Shown: piece after piece, positions 23,373-33,606 of the stretch
Layout: each line of letters starts with the position of its first letter
Numbering within the stretch: the first letter of the stretch is position 1
From: Anastrepha obliqua
Lineage: Eukaryota > Arthropoda > Insecta > Diptera > Tephritidae
Assembly: GCF_027943255.1 (NCBI RefSeq)
Contig: NC_072896.1
Span: 65,180,501-65,244,500 of the forward strand
Direction: 5' to 3'
DNA length: 64,000 bases
Notes under the pieces: generated by a model
The model's database searches: none
Seen by the model: only the letters and a program-made list of their open reading frames with translations
Told to the model about the DNA's origin: nothing
Translations under genes and position numbers: made by a program

Positions 23373-24602
23373 ATGGCTTTATCTGTTACGGTAGAAGATG
23401 AAGAAAGTTTACGACAGCAATGTGAAAATGCCTCCTTAGAAGACACATCACAAACTACTAAGAAAATGGAGCAAAAAGCAGTCCTACCACCCATTAAACT
23501 AGGTATGTCTTTTAGTGATTGGAAGCAAATGAAAGAAGCAGGCGAAGATAACAATTCAAGATCCGCAAAAGTTGTAAAGCCAACTGGTCTACTTAGGCAA
23601 AATCGACACAATAACAACTCGTCATCTGAACATAGTCAACAAAGACGACCACAACAACAAAATTTACCTAATTTTAATGCATTCCCTAAACGTCAAAACC
23701 AAAGAAGTGACCGCAACTTCTTTCAAGATCCCATGATACCACCAATAATGTCGCCATCGTCTTATGATGATCATCAATGGTCGTCTGGACCTCTAATGCA
23801 GCCCATGTTTCCACCAATGCCTCGAATGCCACGGTTAAATCAATATAGTATACGTATAAACCAATCTGGACAATATAATAACCGATTCCCTTTGGAAATT
23901 CGTACATTGACGCGTGTTAAACCGAAATCCGGGCAAATGAATTCAACTGCGTCCCAGAAAGAACAAAAGCCTAATAGTATAAAAACAGCCACCACTGCGG
24001 ACACAAAAATATCAATCCAAGAAAATAGAACTCAACCGCAAATTTATGTTCAACGACCCCGTAATGCTATGAATAAAAATGATAAGCTTAAATCCAACTG
24101 GATAATAAAACCTCAAGCACCACCACCTATGCAAGCAAATACGCCGGAATTACGAGAAGAAAAGCAACGTATGTGGCGAGAATACCGTCAAGCTATGAAG
24201 CCATTTAAAAATCGCGAATTTTCAAATGCCAAAAGGGTTGTGCAGCGGCTGGGTAAAAAGAACTATGAAGAATTGGATGAAAAGGATCGTTCACGTCTAG
24301 ACCGAGCCTGGGAAGCTGTAAATGCACATAAGGACATGTTAAATGCACGAGTGGAACAACGATCGACTCGAATCGAACAACAATTAAAAACTGGAACAAC
24401 TGAAACCAGCAATGGACCGACCACAAATGGAGTCGAACCACTAACAAGTTGGCACTTAAATACTTCATCATATACCACTATTTGGAACAGTGGTGGTACA
24501 CAAAACGCTCCTCATTCGTTTCGTCATGTGCCCCTAATGGGAAGCTTCGTACCTGCACATTTGTGGAACACGACGCCAGTTTTAACAAATCCGAGATCTT
24601 AA
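23373..24602 (+). CDS. Uncharacterised intronless 409-aa low-complexity protein
   Basis: A single uninterrupted frame from ATG (context GGCAATGG) to TAA. The upstream in-frame codons have no other ATG. I do not recognise the family. Visible parts: an acidic N-terminus (VEDEESLRQQ), a short PPIKLGMSFSDWKQMKEAG segment at about 41-59 that looks like a linear motif, a long Asn/Gln/Pro/Met-rich disordered middle with RNA-binding-like Arg and Gln content, a charged helical region at about 260-345 (REEKQRMWREYRQAMKPF, then a KRVVQRLGKK block), and a Ser/Thr/Trp-containing tail. There is no signal peptide or membrane segment. Lack of introns and absence of transposon motifs suggest a host gene. It is convergent with mRpS2, 209 bp apart, with its own poly(A) signal at 24688. 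Confidence 0.8.
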   Translation: MALSVTVEDEESLRQQCENASLEDTSQTTKKMEQKAVLPPIKLGMSFSDWKQMKEAGEDNNSRSAKVVKPTGLLRQNRHNNNSSSEHSQQRRPQQQNLPNFNAFPKRQNQRSDRNFFQDPMIPPIMSPSSYDDHQWSSGPLMQPMFPPMPRMPRLNQYSIRINQSGQYNNRFPLEIRTLTRVKPKSGQMNSTASQKEQKPNSIKTATTADTKISIQENRTQPQIYVQRPRNAMNKNDKLKSNWIIKPQAPPPMQANTPELREEKQRMWREYRQAMKPFKNREFSNAKRVVQRLGKKNYEELDEKDRSRLDRAWEAVNAHKDMLNARVEQRSTRIEQQLKTGTTETSNGPTTNGVEPLTSWHLNTSSYTTIWNSGGTQNAPHSFRHVPLMGSFVPAHLWNTTPVLTNPRS

Positions 24603-24687
24603 GCAAAAACATATTTTTGGAAACTTACAGATATAAGTTAGTTTTTAAGGTATTAGGTAAAATTTGTTAGATCGTTGCCAGAATGAT

Positions 24688-24693
24688 AATAAA
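24688..24693 (+). terminator. Poly(A) signal AATAAA of the 23373 gene
   Basis: AATAAA lies 86 bp after the stop codon, in the short interval between two convergent genes. Confidence 0.6.
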
Positions 24694-24751
24694 TTGGCTT
24701 CGAAGTATGATTTATGCAATCAGAACTTTTTTTATGAAGCAAAAAGCTTAT

Positions 24752-24757
24752 TTTATT
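24752..24757 (-). terminator. Poly(A) signal of mRpS2
   Basis: TTTATT on the + strand is AATAAA on the minus strand, 55 bp past the mRpS2 stop codon. It does not overlap the opposing gene's signal, though mature 3' ends may. Confidence 0.6.
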
Positions 24758-24811
24758 GCTTTTCAATACAATCAATTACGTAAGCGCTATGTATATATTT
24801 AAGATAGATCG

Positions 24812-25686
24812 TTACTTATTCTCGAATAATTGTTGCGATTCGGTTGATTCAGGACTCTCACCTTCTGCAGCTTCGCCAAGAATTTCTCGTCGTTTTGTTT
24901 TGCCTCTTAATATTGCTGCTTTAAAGAGATTGCAGTATAACTCAACTGCTGCCGGTGAGTCATCGTTACCAGGTACCGGATAAGTGATCAGATTAGGATT
25001 ACAATTACTGTCTACAATCCCAATAGTGGGTATAGCCATTTTAGCTGAATCACGCACCGCCACATGCTGCGTCAAGATATTATTCTGGGTATTCAGGAAA
25101 ATACATAAATCTGGCAAACGTGTTACGGCACCAAATTGCACATTAGCGTTGGTAAAAATACCTCCCCTCCAGAAGCGTGTGTGTGAAAATTCACCCGCTT
25201 CCATTGCTTTTTTCTCCACCAAATGAGCATTGAGAGCATTCCGGTTAAAAAATAAAATAATGCCATCGCGAAAAGCGACATGTGCTGCTACATTTAAAGC
25301 ATCACGCAGATGTGAGGCTGTTATATCCAAATCAAAAATAAGGTGGCCTAGACGACTGCCATATATGTAGGGGCGCATACGATCGTCCAACGATCCTTCT
25401 TTGTGGCCATAATGTACTCGTGCATTGAAAAGATCGCGCACGGTAAAAAGGTTATGCACTTGGAAATAATCATGGTGCTTTAGTATGCGTTCCTCGATGG
25501 TGGCGATATTCTCTGGCTCCGTGTTGGTAGAATCTGCTGCGACCTGAGTCTGTTGTAAACGCTTTGGGATAACATAAGCATTACGTAAGGTGAAAAATCG
25601 TGCCCCTGTAATTGTAATTCCATTTATTGGAAATATTTCAAAATGAAAGAATATAATTTACCACATTTTAGCGAGTTTTGTAACAT
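24812..25686 (-). CDS. mRpS2: mRpS2, mitochondrial small-subunit ribosomal protein uS2m (2 exons)
   Basis: Exon 1 is 25686-25662 (eight codons plus one base), then a 56-bp intron (GTAAAT..CAG), then exon 2, 25605-24812. The joined frame is 272 aa. It shows uS2 hallmarks: [20 protein letters not shown] near the core start, [14 protein letters not shown], a central [16 protein letters not shown] strand-helix unit, the TNANVQFG loop, and the [20 protein letters not shown] strand. The first about 20 residues ([19 protein letters not shown]) are basic and aromatic, fitting a mitochondrial targeting sequence. It acts in the small subunit of the mitochondrial ribosome. The gene is tail-to-tail with the 23373 gene and head-to-head with Mon1. 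Nothing suggests decay. Confidence 0.93.
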
Positions 25687-25972
25687 CTTGGCCCTTCCTG
25701 GCTTTTAACCATATGTGTAAGGAATAACAATTCACCAATGATAAACGAACAGCTGTCGAAAACTCAGGTTGCCAGACAAGGAATTAAAATAAATTAACTA
25801 CGGCTTGCTGTAATAATACGTTCACATATAAGTAGATGATCTACTTTTTCGTGCTTAACTCATAATCCGTAATTAACAAGCGCGATTTCCCATATAAAAT
25901 TTCTCTCCCAAAATCTGAAATTATAAAATAATCCTAGATAATAATAATAAATTTGGACACACAACCCTGTGT

Positions 25973-25980
25973 TATCGATA
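25973..25980. promoter_or_regulatory. DRE-like motif TATCGATA
   Basis: A perfect 8-bp DNA-replication-related element 287 bp upstream of the mRpS2 ATG, in the region between divergent mRpS2 and Mon1. DREF-bound elements of this sequence commonly mark fly housekeeping promoters; binding here is inference. Confidence 0.5.
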
Positions 25981-27450
25981 ATTATTATTACGAATGTGAA
26001 GAGAAGCGTCAAAATGAAAACTTAATTAAATGGACGCCGACAAAGAAAACAGATTTGTAGACGTAATTTTAGTTAAATATTATTAATTATGCATTCATAT
26101 TACCGAAAAAAGTGTGTGTCCGCAAACGCTTTGCCCTATTATTACTTATTATTATATGTAATATCGAATTTCGCATGCGTATTGCTGCCATAATTTTTTA
26201 CAACCTCAGTAAATGTCACATACGGATTTCCGCCAACTGTTTATTATTAGTGGCCAATTGTGCCATTTAAATAGCTATTCTTTCTCTTATATTTTCTTCA
26301 TATCGTGAGTAATATTTAAAGAAACCAAAAACACAGAAATATTCCACCAAAATAATTTCTATAAAGAAAAACCTCTGAAAGCAATATAGCTGATATGTGA
26401 ACGGGTATATTAATTTGGTGGATTTATAGGTGATTAATGCAAATGTAAACGTATTATAACTCAGCCATGATAATTCTAAGGCACTTATAAAACTATACGC
26501 GCAAATTAACTTTTGTTTTGGTTATTGGACCAAACCAATTTTTTTAAGATATTGAGTCACATCTTAAGTAAAACATGTTTTACGAAGTTAGTCATCAAAA
26601 TCAAGATAAATAACTAAGGAAGTAAAAATATGAACATGACCTGCTTTTTACTCTTTTTAAATTCAATAATTGGAAATAATGTTTTCCAAAGTTCCAATTT
26701 CGAACTTCGTCGGCCTATATCCCGAAATTAAAATTTAACATAAACATGTCCCATAAACTTTTTTAAATTATACCTTCTTTACTAGCAAAAATAGTCCTGC
26801 ATTTCCTAAGCAGCGTTCGGCTGTTTGTCATCGTTGATTTCTTCCGTTTGATTGAAAACCAAAACATAACTCAGAACTTTCTCCCACAAAGAAGAAAACA
26901 AATGACACAACTGTCAAAAACTGCTTTAAGATTGGAAATACGAATAAGAAGCACAAAGCGTGTCGTCAGTACGGAAGACAAATTCCCTTCTTCGCGTTCC
27001 CATACGTTAACATACGTTACCGGAATGACCCGGATTTATCCGGATATAAAGGACTATCACTTCAGCAGCACCCACATATGGATGTAAGTTTATGCTGCTA
27101 CAACAACGACAACAAATTCCCTTCTCTTTTCCGCTGCTGTCCGTCTCCATTGAACAAAATGTTTCCTTTCCAAATATTTCCCTGTGTAAATGGGCACTAA
27201 GAGCATCTTTATCGTAACCGTTCTGACAGATGGTTGGAAGAAAAAGTGAGGGGAATATTAGTTTTACGATAAGGAAGCCAAAACAAACTTGTCAAATTAT
27301 TGAAAATCAATTTGTAAATATAAGTTTGGAAGAAATATTATGTAAAATCCAGGGTAGTTGCATTGGTGTATAATAAAATTAAGTATTACGGTTCGCAGTA
27401 AATTTGAGGGGACCGACGAAATTGCAAATTTTGAGACGAAGTAAACAAAC
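25981..27450. other. Shared upstream region of mRpS2 and Mon1
   Basis: No coding exon. It contains the short LINE derivative at 27000-27112 and the Mon1 5' leader immediately before 27451. Confidence 0.4.
27000..27112 (+). repeat. Short head-plus-tail derivative of the 2A-LINE, copy b
   Basis: CGTTACCGGAATGACCCGG and GATATAAAGGACT match the LINE 5' head. It then ends in ATGCTGCTACAACAACGACA, the (CAA)-type 3' tail, only about 90 bp later. Confidence 0.6.
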
Positions 27451-29265
27451 ATGGACACTGTAGAAACACCCACAAATTACTCGGACACAGCGTCCATGCA
27501 ATCGAACTCTGAGTACTCGGATGCGGAATGTGAACCACATTTAGATGACAGCGACTATTTCCACGACACAGAGCGCGAAGAAAGCGGGATAGGCCATAGC
27601 GTTATTAGTGAGATACGTGAAGGATTGACAGTTAATGGTGTAAATGGTAGCATCAGCAATAACTCTAATGCACATGGCGATGTTCAAAAGTCGATATCAG
27701 CTGAATCTCTACCCATAAGCAATAGCACCAGCACAGTATCCGGTGAAATGGTAAATTCATCTGCTACCGTTGATGAAAGTACTGAAGTACTGGATGACTA
27801 TATGCATGATAGTATATGGCTTGGACAAAAGAAGCACATATTTATACTAAGCGAAGCAGGCAAACCCATATATTCACTCCATGGCAATGAAGACAAATTG
27901 GCGACACTATTCGGAGTCATACAGGCGCTGGTGAGCTTTGTGCAACATGGCCAAGACGCTATTACGTCTATACATGCGCGGGGTATCAAGTTTGTATTCC
28001 TAACGCGTAATACGCTTACACTCGTGGCTGCATCGCGCACAAATATGAGTGTGCCACAGCTGCAACACCAACTGAGGTGAGTTGAAAATTACTAATGCTA
28101 ATTTAGAAATATAAAAAATTGCCGTTAATATTTTAGCGACGTCTATAACCAGATTCTGTCAACTCTTACTTATAAGCATGTCACGCGCATATTTGAAACA
28201 CGTAAAAATTTCGACCTGCGTCGTTCGCTCGCAGGAAGTGAGCGGCTGATCTATCATCTTCTTGCAAATGATAGCAGTAATAAGCGCGGTAAGTTCAAAG
28301 CAAATTACCTAAAACAAATATAAAGAATGAGCAATACTAACATTATCGCACTTTTTAAATGATAGTTACCAACAATGTATTCACTTTCTTAACGAACTCG
28401 ATACGCGTGATGCCATTATCTACCGCCGTGCGTTCGAGTATCGTTAGCGCCATACAAAGTAATTGCTCAAAAATTAAGGATTTAGTATTTGCCGTGCTTA
28501 TAGCAAATAATAAACTAATATCGCTCGTGCGAATGAAAAAATATTCTATACATCCTGCGGACTTAAGGTAAGGAAAACATAATACTTATTTCATTTATTA
28601 CTCCAAGCTTTATATTCACATTTAGACTTGTCTTCAATCTTATCGAGTGCTCAGAGTCATTCAAGACATCGGAAAATTGGACACCTATTTGCTTGCCGAA
28701 ATTCGACATGAATGGTTATTTGTATGCGCATGTTTCGTATCTCACGGACGATTGCCAGGCGTGCCTTTTGCTACTTTCCGTCGATCCCAACGTGTTTTTC
28801 ACACTATCTGACGCGAAGAGGCGTATAACAGACAAACTGCGAAGCTCAAAATGTCTTGAAGCGATAAGCAAAGAAATAGATAAACCTTCTAATGGTGGGT
28901 TAAATTTGACAGCTATGGGCATTCCCGAACTTCGACACTTCCTTTATAAACCAAAATCTGCGGCACAATTACTCTGTTCAGAGTTGGTACCACCATATTC
29001 AACACTTAAAGAATTCGAACGCTTGGAAGGTATATACTGTGATTTACTGCATCGCGTACATAACAGCTCACGGCCACTGAAGCTGATTTATGAAGTGCAC
29101 GACCGTGAAGTGGTGTTGGCTTGGGTGACGGCGGCATACGAGTTGTATGCCGTCTTCGAACCGTTGGTAGATAAATGTGCGGTCATAAAAAACGTTGACA
29201 AATTAATTAAGTGGATTGAAAAGGAATACCATGTATTTTTCATACGAAACCATCCAACTTTCTGA
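27451..29265 (+). CDS. Mon1: Mon1, Rab7 guanine-exchange subunit (4 exons)
   Basis: Exons 27451-28076, 28137-28288, 28366-28567 and 28626-29265 join in frame to 539 aa; all introns are 58-77 bp GT..AG. The N-terminal 120 residues are acidic and disordered, with Ser/Thr-rich stretches. The core carries three longin-like domains: the first begins at KKHIFILSEAGKPIYSLHGN with LATLFGVIQALVSFVQ; the second around FAVLIANNKLISLVRMKKYS; the third around GYLYAHVSYLTDDCQACLLL, followed by a C-terminal helical part (KLIKWIEKEYHVFF). With Ccz1, Mon1 activates Rab7 on maturing endosomes; in flies it also affects synaptic receptor levels. Length is near that of other Mon1 proteins. The start ATG is preceded by ACAAAC, a good Kozak context. 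Confidence 0.95.
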
Positions 29266-29637
29266 GACTGGTGGATATTCCGCGAAATACCAAGCGCTGA
29301 AATATAGAGGATGATGATGGGACTATTAGTATAAGAAACGACGAATAAGTGAATTCACTTGTGTGTAAACTATTAAAGAATTCTGTAAAAAATATAGCGG
29401 TTAATGCGGTGTACGTTGTGTAAAATTGTAAGTATTATTGGCAAGTAAAAAAGTAAGTTAAAGTAATTAAAATGAAAAAAAAAAAATAAAAAAAAGACAC
29501 TGCACGACTTTAATGCGAAGTGCAAATTCTTTAGTGATATTTGCATATACACCTTTTGCATTACATATATTTTTAGTTGATACATAAATAGTTAAATGAC
29601 GTTGATTGTTAGGTACGTAATGAAAAATATAAAAGAG

Positions 29638-29647
29638 AATAAATAAA
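29638..29647 (+). terminator. Mon1: Overlapping AATAAATAAA poly(A) signal of Mon1
   Basis: Two overlapping AATAAA hexamers about 370 bp after the Mon1 stop; a third AATAAA-like string follows near 29706. Confidence 0.55.
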
Positions 29648-29931
29648 ATGGCCTAGAGCAAGCTTTTAAACAAAACTAGACTAAGAAACATTTGCGAATG
29701 TTTACAATAAAGAAAAAATTAATAATTATTGATTAAAATAAATACAAATGCCGAGTAAATAATTTGAAAAACCGCAATTGTAATTAAAGTTTTTGCTATT
29801 AAAATTACAGAATTCCAACAATTTCTCTACTCAGGTTCTACGCTTAAATCATCGATGTGGTTACCAACTCTTATATATAATTTCTCAAGAGACCAGCGTT
29901 ACGACGGCATTATTAGGATATTGAATGAAAA

Positions 29932-30000
29932 TGAGGTTTGCACTTCGACGGTCTTTTGTGCTCTCTACTCATCGCTGTACCTCAACCTCGGGCTGAATGT
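29932..30000 (+). repeat. Repeat shared with 38673-38740
   Basis: GAGGTTTGCACTTCGACGGT followed by CTTTTGTGCTCTCTACTCATC parallels GAGGTTAGTACTTCGACCTC and its sequel at 38673. The second copy lies at the antisense 3' end of a LINE fragment, so this is probably LINE 3' UTR. Confidence 0.5.
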
Positions 30001-30095
30001 ATATGCTTTTTTTTCTGCCCTCATCCGGCCGAGAGTCTCATCATTTTTCACGCTATAGCATCACATTCAAGGAGAAGGTGAGCCGCAGTTGTTGT

Positions 30096-30553
30096 TGTTG
30101 TAGCAGTAACTTTGCCCTGTCAGTGTAGTGTAATCACTGGTCGTCTTCGTCTACTCCTCCAACGGTAGGCCCAGGAAATTCACTGTTTCGACAGGTTGGG
30201 TGCATAGAGAGAGGGGTGTTAGATGAGTGGGTTTGATTCTGGATAAGTAGGAGTTTAACCTGCTACAGTATTCAGAACGTAGTTAAGCCAAGGTTACGCG
30301 GGACTCTCGGGGAAGTTGGAGCTCTTGTTCTTGTTGTAGCAGCATAAACATTCCCCATACTTACATACGGGGAATGCTGCTGGAGTGACAGTCCTTGGCC
30401 GGATATAAATCCGGGTCGTTTCGGTAACGTAGAACCGACTGTCGTGGAAACGTGTTGGAGCTCTTCGTCTACAATGGGTAGTGATGGGACTCCGATGACG
30501 GCATTCAAGGGTCGAGAGCTTAAGAAAGTGGTAAGAGTCTCCCGATGAACGTT
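30096..30553 (-). mobile_element. Antisense 3' end of the 2A-LINE, with a small nested insert
   Basis: Starts with GTTGTTGTTG and TAGCAG, the reverse of the (CAA)n tail. It contains the reverse complements of the LINE C-terminal region seen sense at 41040-41330 (GAGTTTAACCTGCTACA; CTCCGATGACGGCATTCA). It is interrupted at about 30313-30455 by an antisense short LINE derivative. It ends at 30553, where the sense 5' end of a LINE copy begins. Confidence 0.65.
30313..30455 (-). repeat. Short head-plus-tail derivative of the 2A-LINE, copy c (nested)
   Basis: On the minus strand it runs from CGGTTCTACGTTACCGAAAC through CCGGATTTATATCCGGCCAA to TGCTGCTACAACAAGAACA. A 12-bp hairpin (CATTCCCC..GGGGAATG) sits in the middle. 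It splits the antisense LINE tail, showing it moved after that fragment. Confidence 0.65.
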
Positions 30554-30557
30554 CCCA

Positions 30558-30851
30558 TTGCAGCGGGTTCTACGTTACCGGAATGACTCTGGGTTTTTCC
30601 CAACCAAGGGCTGCCGCCCCAGTAAACTAGCCCTGTCTAGTGAACAGTATATCATCTCACCCCTTACGTCACAGGAGCAACTCTTCGCAGCAACCTTGCT
30701 CCAAATGCTTCCCCTCAGGGCTGGAATTGAATCCAACCCTGGGCCAGAAGTATTCTATTGCTGCGTCTGCCATAAACAGCTCCATCCGAATTCCACCGCG
30801 GTTAGGTGCAATAAGTGCAACGGAAGGAGCCATCTTAAGACCTGTTCATAG
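30558..30851 (+). pseudogene. 2A-LINE ORF1 start: 2A-like motif and first PHD-like finger
   Basis: The open frame has no in-frame ATG near its left end, so the true start is unknown. Codons 56-63 read GIESNPGP, matching the 2A consensus (D/G)(V/I)ExNPGP, preceded by LPLRA, the kind of hydrophobic run found before functional 2A sites. Immediately after are four Cys/His pairs of a PHD- or zinc-ribbon-like finger. The frame closes just after the finger because of a frameshift; a neighbouring frame continues the finger's C-terminal CC. Confidence 0.7.
30723..30746 (+). other. 2A-like ribosome-skipping motif GIESNPGP
   Basis: Eight codons, GGA through CCA. 2A peptides break the chain between the final Gly and Pro during translation; similar motifs are known in several non-LTR retrotransposons. 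Activity in this copy is untested. Confidence 0.65.
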
Positions 30852-31354
30852 GGAGCGGTCCACACGGTATGTGGCCTCGTGTTGCTCCCGTCAGCAGGCT
30901 ACTACTCCCCCTGATAGGCTGGCACCACCAACCGCCACCACAACTCACACCTCCACGGTAAGGAGCCTATCGGAGCAACATAACTCCGCCGACTTAACCC
31001 ATCCCCTTCCATCTTGCTCCAACCCCAGTGCGGGGACAAACCAGTAGCTCTTGGTCCCCCGCACAGTCTGTTCCGTGTGTCAGACCGTAATACCTCGGAA
31101 TCTGGCATCAGTCAAATGCAATTCTTGCAATGGCTGGTGCCATTTTCGGATATGTTCCGGCCTGCGCACCACCCGTGAGTGGACAACTGACTACGTTGTC
31201 CCCTGCTGCAGAGCTCTGCACCCGCAACCGCCCCCCGTGGCGCGGCCGCCCACCATCATCAGGCCGCGACAACTACAGCGGATTGCACAGCACGCCCAAC
31301 GTAGGCAACCCCACGCGTCCCTCACCCCCCCGAGTTACAACGACCTTGCCTAGA

Positions 31355-32445
31355 AGCCTCAAGCTTCTACAATTCAACTGCAACGGACTCACGAGCAAGG
31401 TCGACGAGATAGTTGACTTCATGAACCGACACAGTATCAAAATAGCTACGGTCCAGGAAACCAAGCTGCACGCTAGGTCCTCTCTGATCACCAGGGATGG
31501 CTATAACGTGCTCAGACATGATCGCGAGCGAGACACTGGTGGTGGCCTAGCGTTTATAGTCCACCACACAGTGCAGTATCGCTTCATTGATGAAGGGATC
31601 GACCGCAGGGACAGCACCTTAGAATGTCAAGGCATAGCTGTCCGGACAGGCGATTCCGAGCTCGAAATTTTTAATGTTTATATACCCCCTGTCATCTGCT
31701 GCCCGGCAGGATATCACCCTGATATAGGAGCGCTCATCAGAGGTCTAAACCGATTGGTTGTAGGTGACTTCAATGCGCATCATGATCTTTGGCATTCAAG
31801 CCTGCCAAACGATCGTAGGGGACAACAATTGGCAGAGCAAATAGACGATTCGACATTCAGTACTGTGAACGACGAAGCCCCACCAGGGTAGTGGGCAATT
31901 GCAGCAGCTCGCCTGACCTAACAATAGTTAGCGCGGGTCTGATAAATAGCATAACGTGGCGAGCTATGCTATCGCTTGCATCAGACCACTTGCCCATTAT
32001 CGTCTCGATTGACAGACCTGCCGACTTTGTTTCCGCGAACCACCGGCCCTATTTTAACTTTAAAAAAGCTAATTGGGCCGACTTCATGGAATTCACCGAA
32101 GACACCTTCGCCGCTCTTCCCATCCCCACCGATGTGCGTGGAAGCGAACGCGCATTCCGCAAGGTGCTCATCAGCTGTCCTCATTTTCCAGCCGAAGCAG
32201 CCAGCTTGGAAAACGAGCGTGACCACCTACGCCAGGTCGATCCCGGGGATCCCCGTATAAGGGATCTCAATTTGGAGATCCGGCAACTGGTAGATCTGCA
32301 CAAGCGGACTAAATGGGTTGAACACTTGAAGACCTGTAACCTCACCTCTGGGGTGAGTAAGCTTTGGTCCACCGTTAGGTCCCTGTCGAACCCGACGAAG
32401 CATAACGACAAGGTGGCTATTACCTTCAACGGTTGCACAAACTGA
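31355..32445 (+). pseudogene. 2A-LINE endonuclease domain and linker
   Basis: APE-type endonuclease with the N-terminal Asn motif (QFNCNGL), catalytic Glu in QETKL, the metal-site GDFNAHH, and SDHLPI near the end. The last part continues in another frame from 31891. Downstream is a helical linker leading to SGVSKLWSTVRSLSNPTK, shared with copy 2 at about 39610. One frameshift separates GDFNAHH from SDHLPI. Confidence 0.75.
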
Positions 32446-33284
32446 CGAACGACAGTGCCACTTGCTTTCTCCGGTGATGAGGTTCAGAGGGCCATCAGCA
32501 AATCAAAAACATCAAAAGCCATTAGCCCTGGAGAACCTGGGACCATTGGGAGTAGGATTTCTCACAAGCGTCTTCAATCTGTCCTTGACCACTCTCATCA
32601 TCCTTGACAAGTGAAAAGCAGGGAGAGTGGTCCCACTACTGAAGCCTGGGAAACGCGCCAACCAAGGGGAATCTTATCGTCCGATAACTCTCCTTTCTCC
32701 AGTAGTAAATACACTTGAAGCCCTCCTACTCCCACTCTTCACGAAACACCTGGCCCCAGCCCCACATCAGCACGGCTTCCGACGAGTGCATAGCACCACC
32801 ACGGCACTCACCGCCATAAACACCCAGATAAACCGCGGGCTTAACCAAAACCGCCCCTGCGAGAGGACTGCCCTAGTAGCGTTGAATCTAAAAAAGGCTT
32901 TCGATACAGTTAGCCACGCCACGCTACTAGATGACATTTTACAGTCGACAATCCCGCCAGGGCTGAAGAGGTGGACCGCAAATTACCTGAATGGTCGTCA
33001 TTCGTCGGTGCTATTTCGAGACCAAATCTATAAACAGAGGAAAATAAAGCAAGGAGCTCCACAGGGTGGTGTCCTTTCACCCTTGCTTGAAATTTCGATG
33101 AAAATTTGTCGAATTTATAAATCTTTTACAGGGTTTTTTATTTAAATTTATATGATATTTGTTGCAGAATGAACTACATTTTTACGAAAAGATAATGAGA
33201 AAAAGGAACCATAATCAGAACTGATTAAAATATCGCCTTTCTAATTAGCTGCTAATGTACGTATGTATATATAGTATATATGTA

Positions 33285-33587
33285 TATATAATATATAATT
33301 GGCGCGTACACCCTTTTTGGGTGTTTGGCTGAGCTCCTCCTCCTATTTGTAGTGTGCGTCTTGATGTTGTTCCACAAATGGAGGGACCTACGGTTTCAAG
33401 TTGACTCCGAACGGCAAATATTGTTTAGGAGCAGATCTACACTTGGAGGTTTGCCATTGCCTGCCAAGGGGCGACCGCTATTAGAAAAAACTTTTTCTTC
33501 ATTTTGGTGTTTCACCGAGATTCGAACCTACGTTCTCTTCTACGAATTCCGAATGGTAGTCACGCACCATTCGGCTACGGCGGCCGG
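33285..33587 (-). mobile_element. tRNA-derived SINE, copy 4
   Basis: Antisense: (AT)n tail at left, GGCGCGTACACCC, body, box B near 33518-33529, and head ending CGGCTACGGCGGCC. It lacks five bases in box A's neighbourhood (CACGCACCATTCGG instead of CACGCACCAACCCATTCGG) and about 35 bp in the body. Confidence 0.85.
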
Positions 33588-33606
33588 TACGGTACGTATG
33601 TAAGTA

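Larger units (their letters stand above)
30554..33095 (+). mobile_element. 2A-LINE copy 1: PHD-like fingers, endonuclease, 5' half of RT (truncated, mutated)
   Basis: A non-LTR retrotransposon beginning GGTTCTACGTTACCGGAATG. In order: a first Cys/His finger (CCVCHKQLHPNSTAVRCNKC), a second (CSVCQTVIPRNLASVKCNSC), an APE-type endonuclease from about 31355 (LKLLQFNCNGL; IATVQETKLH; VVGDFNAHHDLWH; SDHLPI), then RT fingers (YRPITLLSPVVNTLEALLLP; HGFRRVHSTTTAL). The frame breaks near 30845, at a TAG at 31045-31047, near 31340, near 31890 and again near 32445. The copy stops at about 33095 (GGVLSPL), before the RT YADD box, where it loses similarity to copy 2. Not functional. Clade not assigned. 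Confidence 0.85.

Noticed and set aside
24205..24478. Minus-strand frames inside the 23373 gene
   Set aside because: Shadows of the coding + strand.
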